Source of the DNA: Acetofilamentum sp.
GTDB taxonomy: Bacteria > Bacteroidota > Bacteroidia > Bacteroidales > DYOH01
Length of the DNA: 42,825 nt
Assembly (NCBI GenBank): GCA_020720625.1
Contig: DYOH01000025.1
Coordinates: 1 to 42,825, forward strand
Direction of reading: 5' to 3'
In this document: positions 9,171-17,229 of the stretch, in pieces
Layout of the letters: each line of letters starts with the position of its first letter
Numbering within the stretch: the first letter of the stretch is position 1
The notes under the pieces: generated by a model
What the model saw: the letters and a program-made list of their open reading frames with translations, nothing else
Told to the model about the DNA's origin: nothing
The model's database searches: none
Made by a program: the position numbers and the translations under genes

Positions 9171-10403
9171 ATGAGCACAAAAAAAGGCAAAGAACTTAAA
9201 CCACATATTGGCATTTTTGGCAAACGAAATGCCGGCAAAAGTTCCCTCATAAATTTTTTGGTAGGGCAGCAACTTGCCATTGTTTCTACCATAGCCGGAA
9301 CCACAACCGATCCTGTAAAAAAATCGACCGAAATAACCGGATTCGGACCTGTGGTTATTATCGATACCGCCGGAATAGACGATATTGGCGAACTGGGCAT
9401 TATGCGTATTCAAAAAACCATTGAGGTAATTAAACTAGTTGATTTAGCAATAGTTGTGATTACTGATAATCGTTTTGATGATTTCGAAGAAAATCTGGTA
9501 AACGAATTTAATCGTTATAAAACGCCATTTTTCATTGTCCACAACAAATCAGATTTGGTTTCGCCAAATGCTGAATTTATCCAAAATATCAGTTTAAAAT
9601 ATCAAACAAAAGTAATTACTGCAAGTGCAATAACACAAACAGATAATACATTACTACTTAATACTATAGCGACATTTCTACCAGAAGATTCCTACAAACA
9701 ACCCAGTATGCTGGGAGATTTAATCTCGTATGGCGATGTGGTTTTATTTATCACACCTATAGATGTGGAAGCTCCTGCCGGAAGACTAATCCTTCCTCAA
9801 ATTCAGGCCATTAGAGATACACTCGATAATGATGCAGTGGCAATTGTGCTAAAAGAACGCGAAGTAGACGCTTTTTTGCGCAAAACCGCAATAAAACCAA
9901 AATTAGCAGTTACTGATAGCCAAATATTTCTTAAAGCAAGCGCTTCTGTTCCTAAAGACATCCCGCTCACAAGTTTTAGCATTTTATTGGCAAGGTTAAA
10001 AGGTGAGTTTCAACACTATTTAAATGGTACACCTGCCATCGAAAACCTGAAAAACGGGGATAAAGTTTTGCTTCTTGAGTCGTGCACCCATCATGTAAGT
10101 TGCGATGATATTGGCAGGGTAAAAATTCCCAGATGGATGAGTCAATTTACTGGAAAAAATATTGATTACGAAGTAGTTTCGGGCCTCGATTCGCTTACCA
10201 AACCGATTACCGAATATTCTTTGGTGATACAATGCGGTGGATGCATGATTACTGGTAAACAATTAAAAAATAGACTATTACCCGCTATTGAGGCTGGCGT
10301 TCCGGTAAGTAATTATGGAATGACCATCGCATATCTTCAGGGCGTTTTCAAACGTGCAGTGGAAATTTTTCAGGCTAAAACAGACCACATTAATTACCTG
10401 TAA
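9171..10403 (+). CDS. hydF: [FeFe]-hydrogenase maturation GTPase HydF
   Basis: HydF is the GTPase scaffold on which HydE and HydG build the 2Fe subcluster of the [FeFe]-hydrogenase H-cluster. The 410-residue protein has an Era-like GTPase domain (P-loop GKRNAGKS at 17-24, DTAG and HNKSD motifs), a dimerisation domain, and the C-terminal cluster domain. The cluster ligands are visible as C305-x-H307 and C355-GG-C358. The residue before C355, often His in HydF, is Gln here. hydE, hydG and the hydrogenase are not in the window. A TAACTTCG sequence at 9147-9154 could be a weak -7 element. Confidence 0.95.
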   Translation: MSTKKGKELKPHIGIFGKRNAGKSSLINFLVGQQLAIVSTIAGTTTDPVKKSTEITGFGPVVIIDTAGIDDIGELGIMRIQKTIEVIKLVDLAIVVITDNRFDDFEENLVNEFNRYKTPFFIVHNKSDLVSPNAEFIQNISLKYQTKVITASAITQTDNTLLLNTIATFLPEDSYKQPSMLGDLISYGDVVLFITPIDVEAPAGRLILPQIQAIRDTLDNDAVAIVLKEREVDAFLRKTAIKPKLAVTDSQIFLKASASVPKDIPLTSFSILLARLKGEFQHYLNGTPAIENLKNGDKVLLLESCTHHVSCDDIGRVKIPRWMSQFTGKNIDYEVVSGLDSLTKPITEYSLVIQCGGCMITGKQLKNRLLPAIEAGVPVSNYGMTIAYLQGVFKRAVEIFQAKTDHINYL

Positions 10404-10416
10404 ATAATATACTTAC

Positions 10417-11214
10417 ATGAACGAACGAGAATATTTTGAGCTAAACAAAAAACTCTGGAACGATAAGGTTGATTATCATTTCAAATCGCAGTTTTACGGA
10501 GTGGAGCAGTTTCTTAAAGGAGAATCTACGCTAAACGAAATTGAACTTAATTTACTCGGCGAAATTAAGCAAAAATCACTACTGCACTTGCAATGTCACT
10601 TTGGTTTAGACAGCCTTTCGCTGGCTCGACTGGGCGCCCAAATTACAGGAGTAGATTTTTCAGAAAAAGCCATTGAAAAAGCCAACGAACTAAAATATCT
10701 CACAAATTTAAATGCCGAATTTGTGCTGAGCAATATTTACGAATTACCCGAAAAACTAAATCATACTTTCGATTTGGTCTTTAGTTCTTATGGAACAATT
10801 GGCTGGTTGCCCGATATAAATAGATGGGCCAAAATTGTGGCGCATTTTTTAAAACCCGGAGGCAAGTTTATTTTTGTTGAGTTTCATCCGGTGAGATGGA
10901 TGTTCAGCGATGATTTTGCTTCAGTACAGTACGGATATTTTCATGGCGGAGCCATTGTAGAAGAAGAATCGGGTACTTATGCAGATGCAAATGCTCCATT
11001 AAAAAATATTTCTGTGGGATGGAATCATACGCTAAGCGATGTTATTCAGGCACTTATAAATGAAGGTTTAGGTATAGAAAACTTTCAGGAATTTAATTTT
11101 TCGCCATACCCCATTTTTATCGAAAACGCAAAAATTGATGAAAATAAATTTGCCCCAAAGGGTCTTGAAAACAAACTACCTTTGGTTTATGCACTTAAAG
11201 CTATTAAACATTAA
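10417..11214 (+). CDS. Class I SAM-dependent methyltransferase
   Basis: This 265-residue protein has a Rossmann-type methyltransferase core: motif I as LLHLQCHFGLDSLSLARLGA, the acidic post-I VDFSEKAIEKA, and FDLVFSSYGTIGWLPD followed by LKPGGKFIFVEFHP. The motif I form LQCHFGLD in place of E/DxGxGxG is typical of a subgroup of uncharacterised UbiE/COQ5-like enzymes. It follows hydF by 13 nt and precedes the SIMPL-like gene by 12 nt, so the three may be one operon. There is no reason to link it to hydrogenase maturation. The substrate is unknown. Confidence 0.87.
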   Translation: MNEREYFELNKKLWNDKVDYHFKSQFYGVEQFLKGESTLNEIELNLLGEIKQKSLLHLQCHFGLDSLSLARLGAQITGVDFSEKAIEKANELKYLTNLNAEFVLSNIYELPEKLNHTFDLVFSSYGTIGWLPDINRWAKIVAHFLKPGGKFIFVEFHPVRWMFSDDFASVQYGYFHGGAIVEEESGTYADANAPLKNISVGWNHTLSDVIQALINEGLGIENFQEFNFSPYPIFIENAKIDENKFAPKGLENKLPLVYALKAIKH

Positions 11215-11226
11215 AACTAACAAATT

Positions 11227-12168
11227 ATGAAAACAATAGGCTTATTCTTGTTTCTGTACTTTTTTGCACTAAGCAGTTTTGCACAGGTTTCCGGAAATAT
11301 TAACTATCAGCAATATTCTCACCTGCCGGAAAATGATATCAATGCATTATTTTCAAGTAATTCTGGCTTTTTATTCAGCATTAAAGGCTTAGCCAACATT
11401 AAAGCAGACGAATATGTAGCTATTTTTAGCGTTACTCAAGGCGGCAAAACTGCCCGTGAAGTAAACGAAATTATCAACAAAAGAATTTCTGTTTCTATGG
11501 ATAGTTTAAAAAAAATGAACGAAATAGATGTTTACGTTGATATGATAACTTTTGTGCCTGTGTATGAATTTGATCTCGAAAAAAAAGTCTTCAGCAAAAA
11601 AACTTATAACGAAATTCCTTCGGGATTTCAATTGAAAAAAAACCTGCATATCAAATTCAAAAATCCGGATCAACTAAATCAGATAATTACTATTCTGGCC
11701 GAAAACGAAATCTACGATTTGGTTAAGGTAGATTATTTTTCTACTGATTTGGAGAAAATAAAAAAACAAATGAACGAAAAAGCACTTGCTTTAGGGCTTG
11801 AAAAAATGGCCATGTTCGAAAAATTAAGTGGAAGCTCTTTTGCAAATTCGGAAAAAAGAGCCACTGATATGTATAAAGTATTTTTGCCTTTGGAAATGTA
11901 CCAATCTTACGAGGCATACAGCAGTTCTGAAATTATGCAGAAAAAACAATCGAACTATAAACAAGCGAATAAAGAAACAACACCGTATTATCAAGCTATT
12001 CAGGAGAAAGAATTTGATTTTGTGATTAATCCGGTAATCTTAGAGCCTGTTATTCAAGTACTTTACGAATTAAAAATTAGCATTGATTTAAAATCAAAAG
12101 ATCTGGAAAGAATATATATGCTTATTACTCCACAAGGTGAGCTTAAAACACTAAATATAAACAAATAG
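11227..12168 (+). CDS. Secreted SIMPL (DUF541)-like protein
   Basis: This 313-residue protein has a clear signal peptide (MKTIGLFLFLYFFALSSFAQ). The mature part resembles the SIMPL/DUF541 fold: FSIKGLANIKADEYVAIFSVTQ, then GKTAREVNEIINKRI, match the opening strand and helix of the family. Next come a strand with YEFDLEKK and a helix ending in MNEKALALGLEKM. SIMPL proteins occur in the periplasm or outer membrane of many Gram-negatives and have no agreed function. It ends 5 nt from the convergent SDR gene. The family call is by pattern and is moderate. Confidence 0.6.
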   Translation: MKTIGLFLFLYFFALSSFAQVSGNINYQQYSHLPENDINALFSSNSGFLFSIKGLANIKADEYVAIFSVTQGGKTAREVNEIINKRISVSMDSLKKMNEIDVYVDMITFVPVYEFDLEKKVFSKKTYNEIPSGFQLKKNLHIKFKNPDQLNQIITILAENEIYDLVKVDYFSTDLEKIKKQMNEKALALGLEKMAMFEKLSGSSFANSEKRATDMYKVFLPLEMYQSYEAYSSSEIMQKKQSNYKQANKETTPYYQAIQEKEFDFVINPVILEPVIQVLYELKISIDLKSKDLERIYMLITPQGELKTLNINK

Positions 12169-12173
12169 ACCAT

Positions 12174-12995
12174 TTACAGGCCGGGTTGCTTATTTTCTGT
12201 TGATGAAAAATAATCTGCGGGAGAAAATACAGCTCTGGCTAGCTTTTCTAAAATACGTAAAGTTGTAAGATAGCGAATATGACAATTTTGCTTTGTGGGT
12301 TTTAGCAATTGTTTATAAAAAAACAGAGCTACTGTATCTGCATCGCTCCCCAAAAGATTATATATTTTCCTAATCGTTTGCTTTTCTTTAGCGTTGGCAG
12401 TTTGATAGGGAAGTTTTAAAAAATCTGTAGCAACCATACCCGGACTTAATCGTCCGATTTTTACCGGAGAAAATTGGTTTTCCATGGCATAAGATTCTGT
12501 AAAATAGCTCAAGGCAATTTTACTTGTGCCATAAATACCCATCTTATCGCCTTTTCGTCCATCGCTGCCAAAACCTTCCATTGAATAAATACTTCCAAAA
12601 CCTTGTTGATTCATTTTCTTAAAAACCTGCTTACTTATTTGCATGGTAGCCATCAAATTTACAAACATAATTTGCTTAATTTCAGAAAATTCAATATCCG
12701 CAATGGATTTATAATCTTGCGGAATTCCAGCATTATTAATCCATATATCAACTTTCTTAAAACTACTTATTGCTTTATCGAAAACATAATCTCCAAAATC
12801 TTCATCCCGAACGTCTTTTACAATAAACAAACAGTGCTTTTGAAATGCTGAAAATTTTGAAATAGCCACATCCATGGAACTTTGCATCGATGCGTTTATG
12901 ATTACCTGATGCCCATTTTCCAAAAATATTTTTGCCAATGCAAATCCAATACCTTTTGAACTGCCAGTGATGACTATAGTTAAGGAATCGCTCAT
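12174..12995 (-). CDS. Short-chain dehydrogenase/reductase (SDR)
   Basis: This 273-residue NAD(P)-dependent oxidoreductase of the classical SDR family has the dinucleotide motif TGSSKGIG at 10-17, INNAG in the middle, and the catalytic YGTSK pair preceded by a Ser-containing strand. SPGMVATDF follows the active site, as is usual. It lies 3 nt downstream of the acyl-ACP thioesterase, which lies directly downstream of the response regulator, so the three are probably co-transcribed. A role in lipid or fatty-acid metabolism is plausible from the neighbour but the substrate is not known. Confidence 0.87.
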   Translation of the reverse strand: MSDSLTIVITGSSKGIGFALAKIFLENGHQVIINASMQSSMDVAISKFSAFQKHCLFIVKDVRDEDFGDYVFDKAISSFKKVDIWINNAGIPQDYKSIADIEFSEIKQIMFVNLMATMQISKQVFKKMNQQGFGSIYSMEGFGSDGRKGDKMGIYGTSKIALSYFTESYAMENQFSPVKIGRLSPGMVATDFLKLPYQTANAKEKQTIRKIYNLLGSDADTVALFFYKQLLKPTKQNCHIRYLTTLRILEKLARAVFSPADYFSSTENKQPGL

Positions 12996-12998
12996 AGA

Positions 12999-13742
12999 TT
13001 ATTTATTTCCGTTTTTCCAAATCAGTTTTACGGTAAGAAAAACTTGATCATTATTCTGCAAACTCAAAATATGCTCTTTTGAATTTAAGGGAGAATGCAA
13101 AAATGTGGAAAGTTTTTGACCAAAGTGTGCTTCTTTCAAAAAATTTATTTCTATAGATGCAGGTTTATTCACTTTCAGAAAATCAATAGGATAACTATCT
13201 AATACCTTTCTAATATAACTTACATTATTGGCATGCAAATTCATATCTAAATCTGAATACAAAATCTCGGAATGATGCATTAAATCTGATTCTTGTGGTA
13301 AAATTACCTTTGCAGGCTTTTCTTCAATAGCCACTCTATTGCTTGTGTGCTCCAGCGAAGATAAAACATTCGACATTCTTACTGGTCTGTGGGTTTCGGC
13401 ATCTAAAACCAACCACATACTGGTAGCCTTTACCATCATGTTTGAATCGGCATCGGTCACAAGAAAATCGCGATAAGCGGCCAAGGCATCGGCAGTTTTT
13501 GGCCAGGTTTCCAATTGCAACTGCTGTTTCCACACCGGAATTTGGTTTATTTGCACCAAAAAACGCAATAAAACCCAAAACTGCTTTTTCTGCTGCATAT
13601 TTTGCCAACCAAAGCCGAGTGTTTCTGCATGTCGAGAAGCTGCATCCTGTAGGCGATTCAGCAAATGAACCAGGTCGAGCTCCTGAAATAAGTTTACTTC
13701 GTAAGTTCTTACTGTAAACTTATCTGTCCATATTTTTTGCAT
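12999..13742 (-). CDS. Acyl-[acyl-carrier-protein] thioesterase (FatA/FatB-like)
   Basis: This 247-residue double-hotdog protein of the acyl-ACP thioesterase family releases free fatty acids from ACP. It shows RTYEVNLFQELDLVHLLNRLQDAASRHAETLGFG, which is the first hotdog with its long helix, and then WVLLRFLVQINQIPVWKQQLQLETWP. The second hotdog carries the catalytic-type segment YSDLDMNLHANNVSYI. Length fits bacterial members. Its ATG begins immediately after the stop codon of the sigma-54 activator gene, so expression probably depends on that operon's promoter. Confidence 0.88.
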   Translation of the reverse strand: MQKIWTDKFTVRTYEVNLFQELDLVHLLNRLQDAASRHAETLGFGWQNMQQKKQFWVLLRFLVQINQIPVWKQQLQLETWPKTADALAAYRDFLVTDADSNMMVKATSMWLVLDAETHRPVRMSNVLSSLEHTSNRVAIEEKPAKVILPQESDLMHHSEILYSDLDMNLHANNVSYIRKVLDSYPIDFLKVNKPASIEINFLKEAHFGQKLSTFLHSPLNSKEHILSLQNNDQVFLTVKLIWKNGNK

Positions 13743-14927
13743 TTATTGATTAAATTTTGATTGCATTCCCAGCGGACTGGCATATAGTTTTACATCTTCG
13801 GCGGTAATGGTGTTTCCACACAAAATGGTTAATCTTTCGATTACATTCCTAAATTCGCGGATATTTCCGGTCCAGTTTATCTTTTGTAGTTCAGAGATGG
13901 CGTCTGATTGAAGCTTTGGCACAGGAGCCCCTCTTTCATCTCCAATTTGGTCCAAAAAATAATCTGCAAGCAACGGAATATCGTCTAATCGTTGATTTAA
14001 TGAAGGTACCTGGATTAATATCACGCTCAAACGGTGATACAAATCTTCGCGGAAATTGCCCCTTTTTATTTCTTCTTCCAGATTTTTATTGGTTGCGGCA
14101 ATCACACGTACATCCACCCTAATATCTTTTTCACCCCCTACGCGCGCAATTCTATTTTCTTGCAAGGCTCGTAATACTTTGGCTTGTGCCGAAAGGCTCA
14201 TATCTCCAATCTCGTCTAAAAATAGTGTGCCCAAATGAGCTTGCTCAAACTTGCCTTTCCGCTGTTTGTGCGCCGATGTAAAGGCACCTTTTTCATGTCC
14301 AAAAAGCTCACTTTCAATAAGTTCCGATGGTATGGCAGCGCAATTTACTTCTACAAAAAGAGATTGTGCTCTTTCGCTTTTTTCGTGAATCCATCTGGCC
14401 ACAATTTCTTTACCGGTTCCATTTGCTCCGGTTATCAAAACGCGGGCTTCGGTGGCGGCTATCTTGTCTATCATATTCTTTATATGCATAATAGCCGGCG
14501 ATTCGCCTATCATTTCATAGTTTTTACTTACTTTTTTGCGAAGTTTTTTTGTTTCAGCAACTAGCTGACTCTTATCCAGCGCATTACGCATTGTTATAAG
14601 TAATCGATTTAGATCCAAAGGCTTCTCAATAAAATCAAATGCACCCTTTTTTATTGCCTCTACAGCAGTATCAATGGTGGCATGTCCGCTAATCATAATC
14701 ACGGGAGCATCGTATCCGATTTCTAATAGTGCATCTAGCACTTCTAATCCATCCATCTGCGGCATTTTTATATCCAGCAGAATTGCATCATATTTTTCTT
14801 CTTTTATTTTTTCCAACCCTTGAATGCCATCCTCTGCTAAATCTATAGTATATTCCTCATATTCAAGAATATCCTTTAATGCATTTCTAATTGCTCTTTC
14901 ATCGTCGATTACTAGTACTTTTGCCAT
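13743..14927 (-). CDS. Sigma-54 response regulator (NtrC-like) lacking the HTH domain
   Basis: This 394-residue protein has a receiver domain (DD at 8-9, phosphoacceptor D52) and a sigma-54-interacting AAA+ domain with Walker A TGANGTGKE and Walker B-type FLDEIGD. The sigma-54 contact loop reads GAFTSA rather than the usual GAFTGA. The Fis-type helix-turn-helix that normally ends NtrC proteins is missing: after the WTGNIREFRNVIERL helix only about 30 residues remain. I chose the Met at 14927 (MAKVLVIDDE) because the frame upstream adds 13 residues unlike any receiver domain. No histidine kinase is adjacent. It probably activates sigma-54 promoters without binding specific enhancers. Confidence 0.88.
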   Translation of the reverse strand: MAKVLVIDDERAIRNALKDILEYEEYTIDLAEDGIQGLEKIKEEKYDAILLDIKMPQMDGLEVLDALLEIGYDAPVIMISGHATIDTAVEAIKKGAFDFIEKPLDLNRLLITMRNALDKSQLVAETKKLRKKVSKNYEMIGESPAIMHIKNMIDKIAATEARVLITGANGTGKEIVARWIHEKSERAQSLFVEVNCAAIPSELIESELFGHEKGAFTSAHKQRKGKFEQAHLGTLFLDEIGDMSLSAQAKVLRALQENRIARVGGEKDIRVDVRVIAATNKNLEEEIKRGNFREDLYHRLSVILIQVPSLNQRLDDIPLLADYFLDQIGDERGAPVPKLQSDAISELQKINWTGNIREFRNVIERLTILCGNTITAEDVKLYASPLGMQSKFNQ

Positions 14928-15159
14928 ATTGGGTATACTTTTCTTTTCAGGAAACCAAATTAACAAAATTCTGATAATATTTCAAACTTTGTATTTTTAT
15001 TATTTTCTGGCATATTTTCAAGTAAGCTTAAGGTATATAACGCTAATATATATAAAACAATCAATTACACATATTTGATATCAAATTATTAAGTGAAACC
15101 GCTAACTCAAATCGGCAGAAAAAAACAGTAAAACTAAATTTATCTATTCCACTAAATAA

Positions 15160-15190
15160 AAAAGCCTGCATCATTATGATACAGGCTTTT
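15160..15190 (-). terminator. Rho-independent terminator after clpX
   Basis: A 14-bp inverted repeat (AAAAGCCTG...CAGGCTTTT, one mismatch) with a 3-nt loop lies 23 nt past the clpX stop. On the minus strand it runs into TTTTTTATTT. Confidence 0.85.
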
Positions 15191-15213
15191 GATTATAGTT
15201 ATATTTTTATTTA

Positions 15214-16428
15214 TCAGGCAATTTTTAGGCGCTGCACATTCGCTTGTTCCATTTTTTGCTTAGCAAAATTTATGGTTACCATAAATTCCTTGTTTTTTTG
15301 AGAGGGTAAGTCAAACATTGCGTCTACCATTATTGCTTCACAAATAGATCTTAATCCACGTGCCCCAAGTTTAAATTCGATTGCTTTTTCTACAATGTAA
15401 TCAAATACTTTTTTATCGAAACTAAGTTGTATCCCATCCATTTCGAATAGTTTTTGGTATTGCTTAATTATAGAATTCTTTGGTTCGGTTAAGATATCGC
15501 GTAATGCTTTTTTATCTAAGGGATCAAGATGCGTAAGCACAGGCAATCGTCCTATAATTTCTGGTATCAAACCGAACGAACGCAAATCCTGTGGAGCAAT
15601 ATATTGCAACAAATTCTCTTTATCAATTTGTTCTACTTCTTTCGCCGCCGCATATCCAACCATCTGTGTATTAAGCCTTTGAGCTATTTTTCGTTCAATT
15701 CCTTCAAAAGCTCCACCGGCAATAAACAATATGTTTTTTGTATCTACCGGAATCATTTTTTGCTCCGGATGTTTTCTTCCGCCTTGCGGTGGAACATTCA
15801 CAATTGAGCCTTCGAGTAGTTTTAGTAAACCTTGCTGAACTCCTTCGCCCGAAACATCGCGGGTTATGCTTGGATTATCGCCTTTTCTGGCTATTTTATC
15901 CATTTCGTCTATAAATACAATTCCTCTTTCGGCGGCAGCTAAGTCGTAATCGGCAGCCTGCAAAAGTCGGGTTAGAATACTTTCTATGTCTTCGCCAACA
16001 TAACCTGCCTCGGTGAGAACTGTGGCATCAACGATAGTGAAAGGTACGTGCAATAAACGGGCAATACTTTTGGCCAGCAGTGTTTTTCCTGTCCCTGTTG
16101 GGCCAACAAGCAAAATATTTGACTTTTCTATTTCAACATCATTATTTAATGTGTTCTGAGCTAATCGCTTATAGTGATTATAAACGGCAACAGAAAGTAT
16201 TTTCTTTGCATCATTCTGACCAATTACATACTGATCCAGAAATTTTTTTATTTCCTGAGGTTTTAATAGCTTTATTTCGCTTAATTTGAATTTATCATCC
16301 CTTTTTATCTCCTCATTCACAATATCAAAAGCCTGCTTTGTGCAGCTATCACAAATATGCCCCGAAACACCGGCAATAAGTAAATTAACTTCACCCCTGC
16401 TTCTTCCGCAAAACGAACATTTATCCAT
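15214..16428 (-). CDS. clpX: ATP-dependent Clp protease ATP-binding subunit ClpX
   Basis: ClpX is the AAA+ unfoldase that feeds tagged proteins into ClpP. This 404-residue protein has the N-terminal zinc finger (C4, C7, C26, C29), Walker A GPTGTGKT, Walker B FIDEMDK and the sensor regions followed by LGARGLRSICE. Length is normal for the family. It lies 7 nt after clpP and is followed by a strong terminator, so clpP-clpX form a complete two-gene operon. Trigger factor, which often precedes clpP in other phyla, is found about 14 kb away on the other strand. Confidence 0.97.
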   Translation of the reverse strand: MDKCSFCGRSRGEVNLLIAGVSGHICDSCTKQAFDIVNEEIKRDDKFKLSEIKLLKPQEIKKFLDQYVIGQNDAKKILSVAVYNHYKRLAQNTLNNDVEIEKSNILLVGPTGTGKTLLAKSIARLLHVPFTIVDATVLTEAGYVGEDIESILTRLLQAADYDLAAAERGIVFIDEMDKIARKGDNPSITRDVSGEGVQQGLLKLLEGSIVNVPPQGGRKHPEQKMIPVDTKNILFIAGGAFEGIERKIAQRLNTQMVGYAAAKEVEQIDKENLLQYIAPQDLRSFGLIPEIIGRLPVLTHLDPLDKKALRDILTEPKNSIIKQYQKLFEMDGIQLSFDKKVFDYIVEKAIEFKLGARGLRSICEAIMVDAMFDLPSQKNKEFMVTINFAKQKMEQANVQRLKIA

Positions 16429-16435
16429 CCTTATC

Positions 16436-17125
16436 TTATCCTTTCACTAATACCTCGTCAATCATTCCATAAGCCTTAGCCTCGTCAGATGTCATCCAAT
16501 AATCTCTATCGCTGTCCATCTCAACTTTTTCTAGTGTTTGTCCGGAATGCTTTCCTATAATTGTGTAAAGCTCTTTTTTTAGCTTATTTATTTCCCGAGC
16601 CGTTATTTCGATATCTGAAGCTTGGCCTTGGGCACCTCCCATGGGTTGGTGTATCATCACTCTGGAATGCTTTAATGCAGAACGTTTGCCTGCAGTTCCG
16701 GCAGTTAAAAGAACTGCTCCCATAGATGCGGCCATTCCTGTGCAAGTAGTGGCTACATCTGCGTTTATGTATTGCATGGTATCGTAAATACCCAGGCCAG
16801 CGTATACAGAACCTCCGGGGGTATTAAAATAAATCTGAATATCTTTTGACGGATCTGTGGATTCCAGAAATAAAAGCTGCGCCTGAACGATATTGGCTAC
16901 TTCGTCGTAAATTGGCATGCCAAGAAATATGATTCTATCCATCATCAAACGAGAAAATACGTCCATTTCTGCCACATTTAATTGCCTTTCTTCTATAATT
17001 CTTGGAGTTATTGAATTATAATACTGAGCATTAAATACTGAGTTAAACTGATGCAGGGTTAAACTATTTATTCCAAGGTGTTTAACTGCGTATTTTCTAA
17101 ATTCATCCTTTGGTATCATGTTCAT
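16436..17125 (-). CDS. clpP: ATP-dependent Clp protease proteolytic subunit ClpP
   Basis: ClpP is the serine peptidase that forms the double heptameric chamber of ClpXP. Catalytic motifs are CTGMAASMGAVLLTAG (nucleophile Ser in AASMG), SRVMIHQPMGGAQGQ (His) and the Asp in the later MDSDRDYWM region. The frame is open from 17152, but a -7 promoter element lies over that upstream ATG. Translation therefore more likely begins at 17125 (229 residues) or at the second Met at 17119, both of which fit the family length. The N-terminal extension before SLTLHQFNSVF is longer than in E. coli but common in Bacteroidota. Confidence 0.95.
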   Translation of the reverse strand: MNMIPKDEFRKYAVKHLGINSLTLHQFNSVFNAQYYNSITPRIIEERQLNVAEMDVFSRLMMDRIIFLGMPIYDEVANIVQAQLLFLESTDPSKDIQIYFNTPGGSVYAGLGIYDTMQYINADVATTCTGMAASMGAVLLTAGTAGKRSALKHSRVMIHQPMGGAQGQASDIEITAREINKLKKELYTIIGKHSGQTLEKVEMDSDRDYWMTSDEAKAYGMIDEVLVKG

Positions 17126-17149
17126 TTTAGTGAATTTTTGATTAGTTGG

Positions 17150-17157
17150 CAAAGATA
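17150..17157 (-). promoter_or_regulatory. -7 element of the clpPX promoter (TATCTTTG)
   Basis: This exact TAnnTTTG match on the minus strand predicts a transcription start near 17143. That places the ATG at 17152 outside the mRNA and decides for a start at 17125 or 17119. The -33 region is not clear. Confidence 0.55.
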
Positions 17158-17229
17158 AAAAAAATATTTTATTTATGTTTTATTAATTAGTGCTTTAGGG
17201 TTATTTTCTTTCTAAATATGCAATGATTG

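Noticed and set aside
13442-13717. Open frame on the plus strand opposite the thioesterase gene
   Set aside because: It lies wholly antisense to a well-supported gene, has no promoter and resembles no protein; it is a shadow frame.
14235-14564. 109-codon plus-strand frame opposite the sigma-54 activator
   Set aside because: Antisense to conserved AAA+ motifs and without recognisable protein features.
17126-17152. Longer ClpP N-terminus from the ATG at 17152
   Set aside because: The -7 element TATCTTTG covers this ATG, so it is probably not transcribed.
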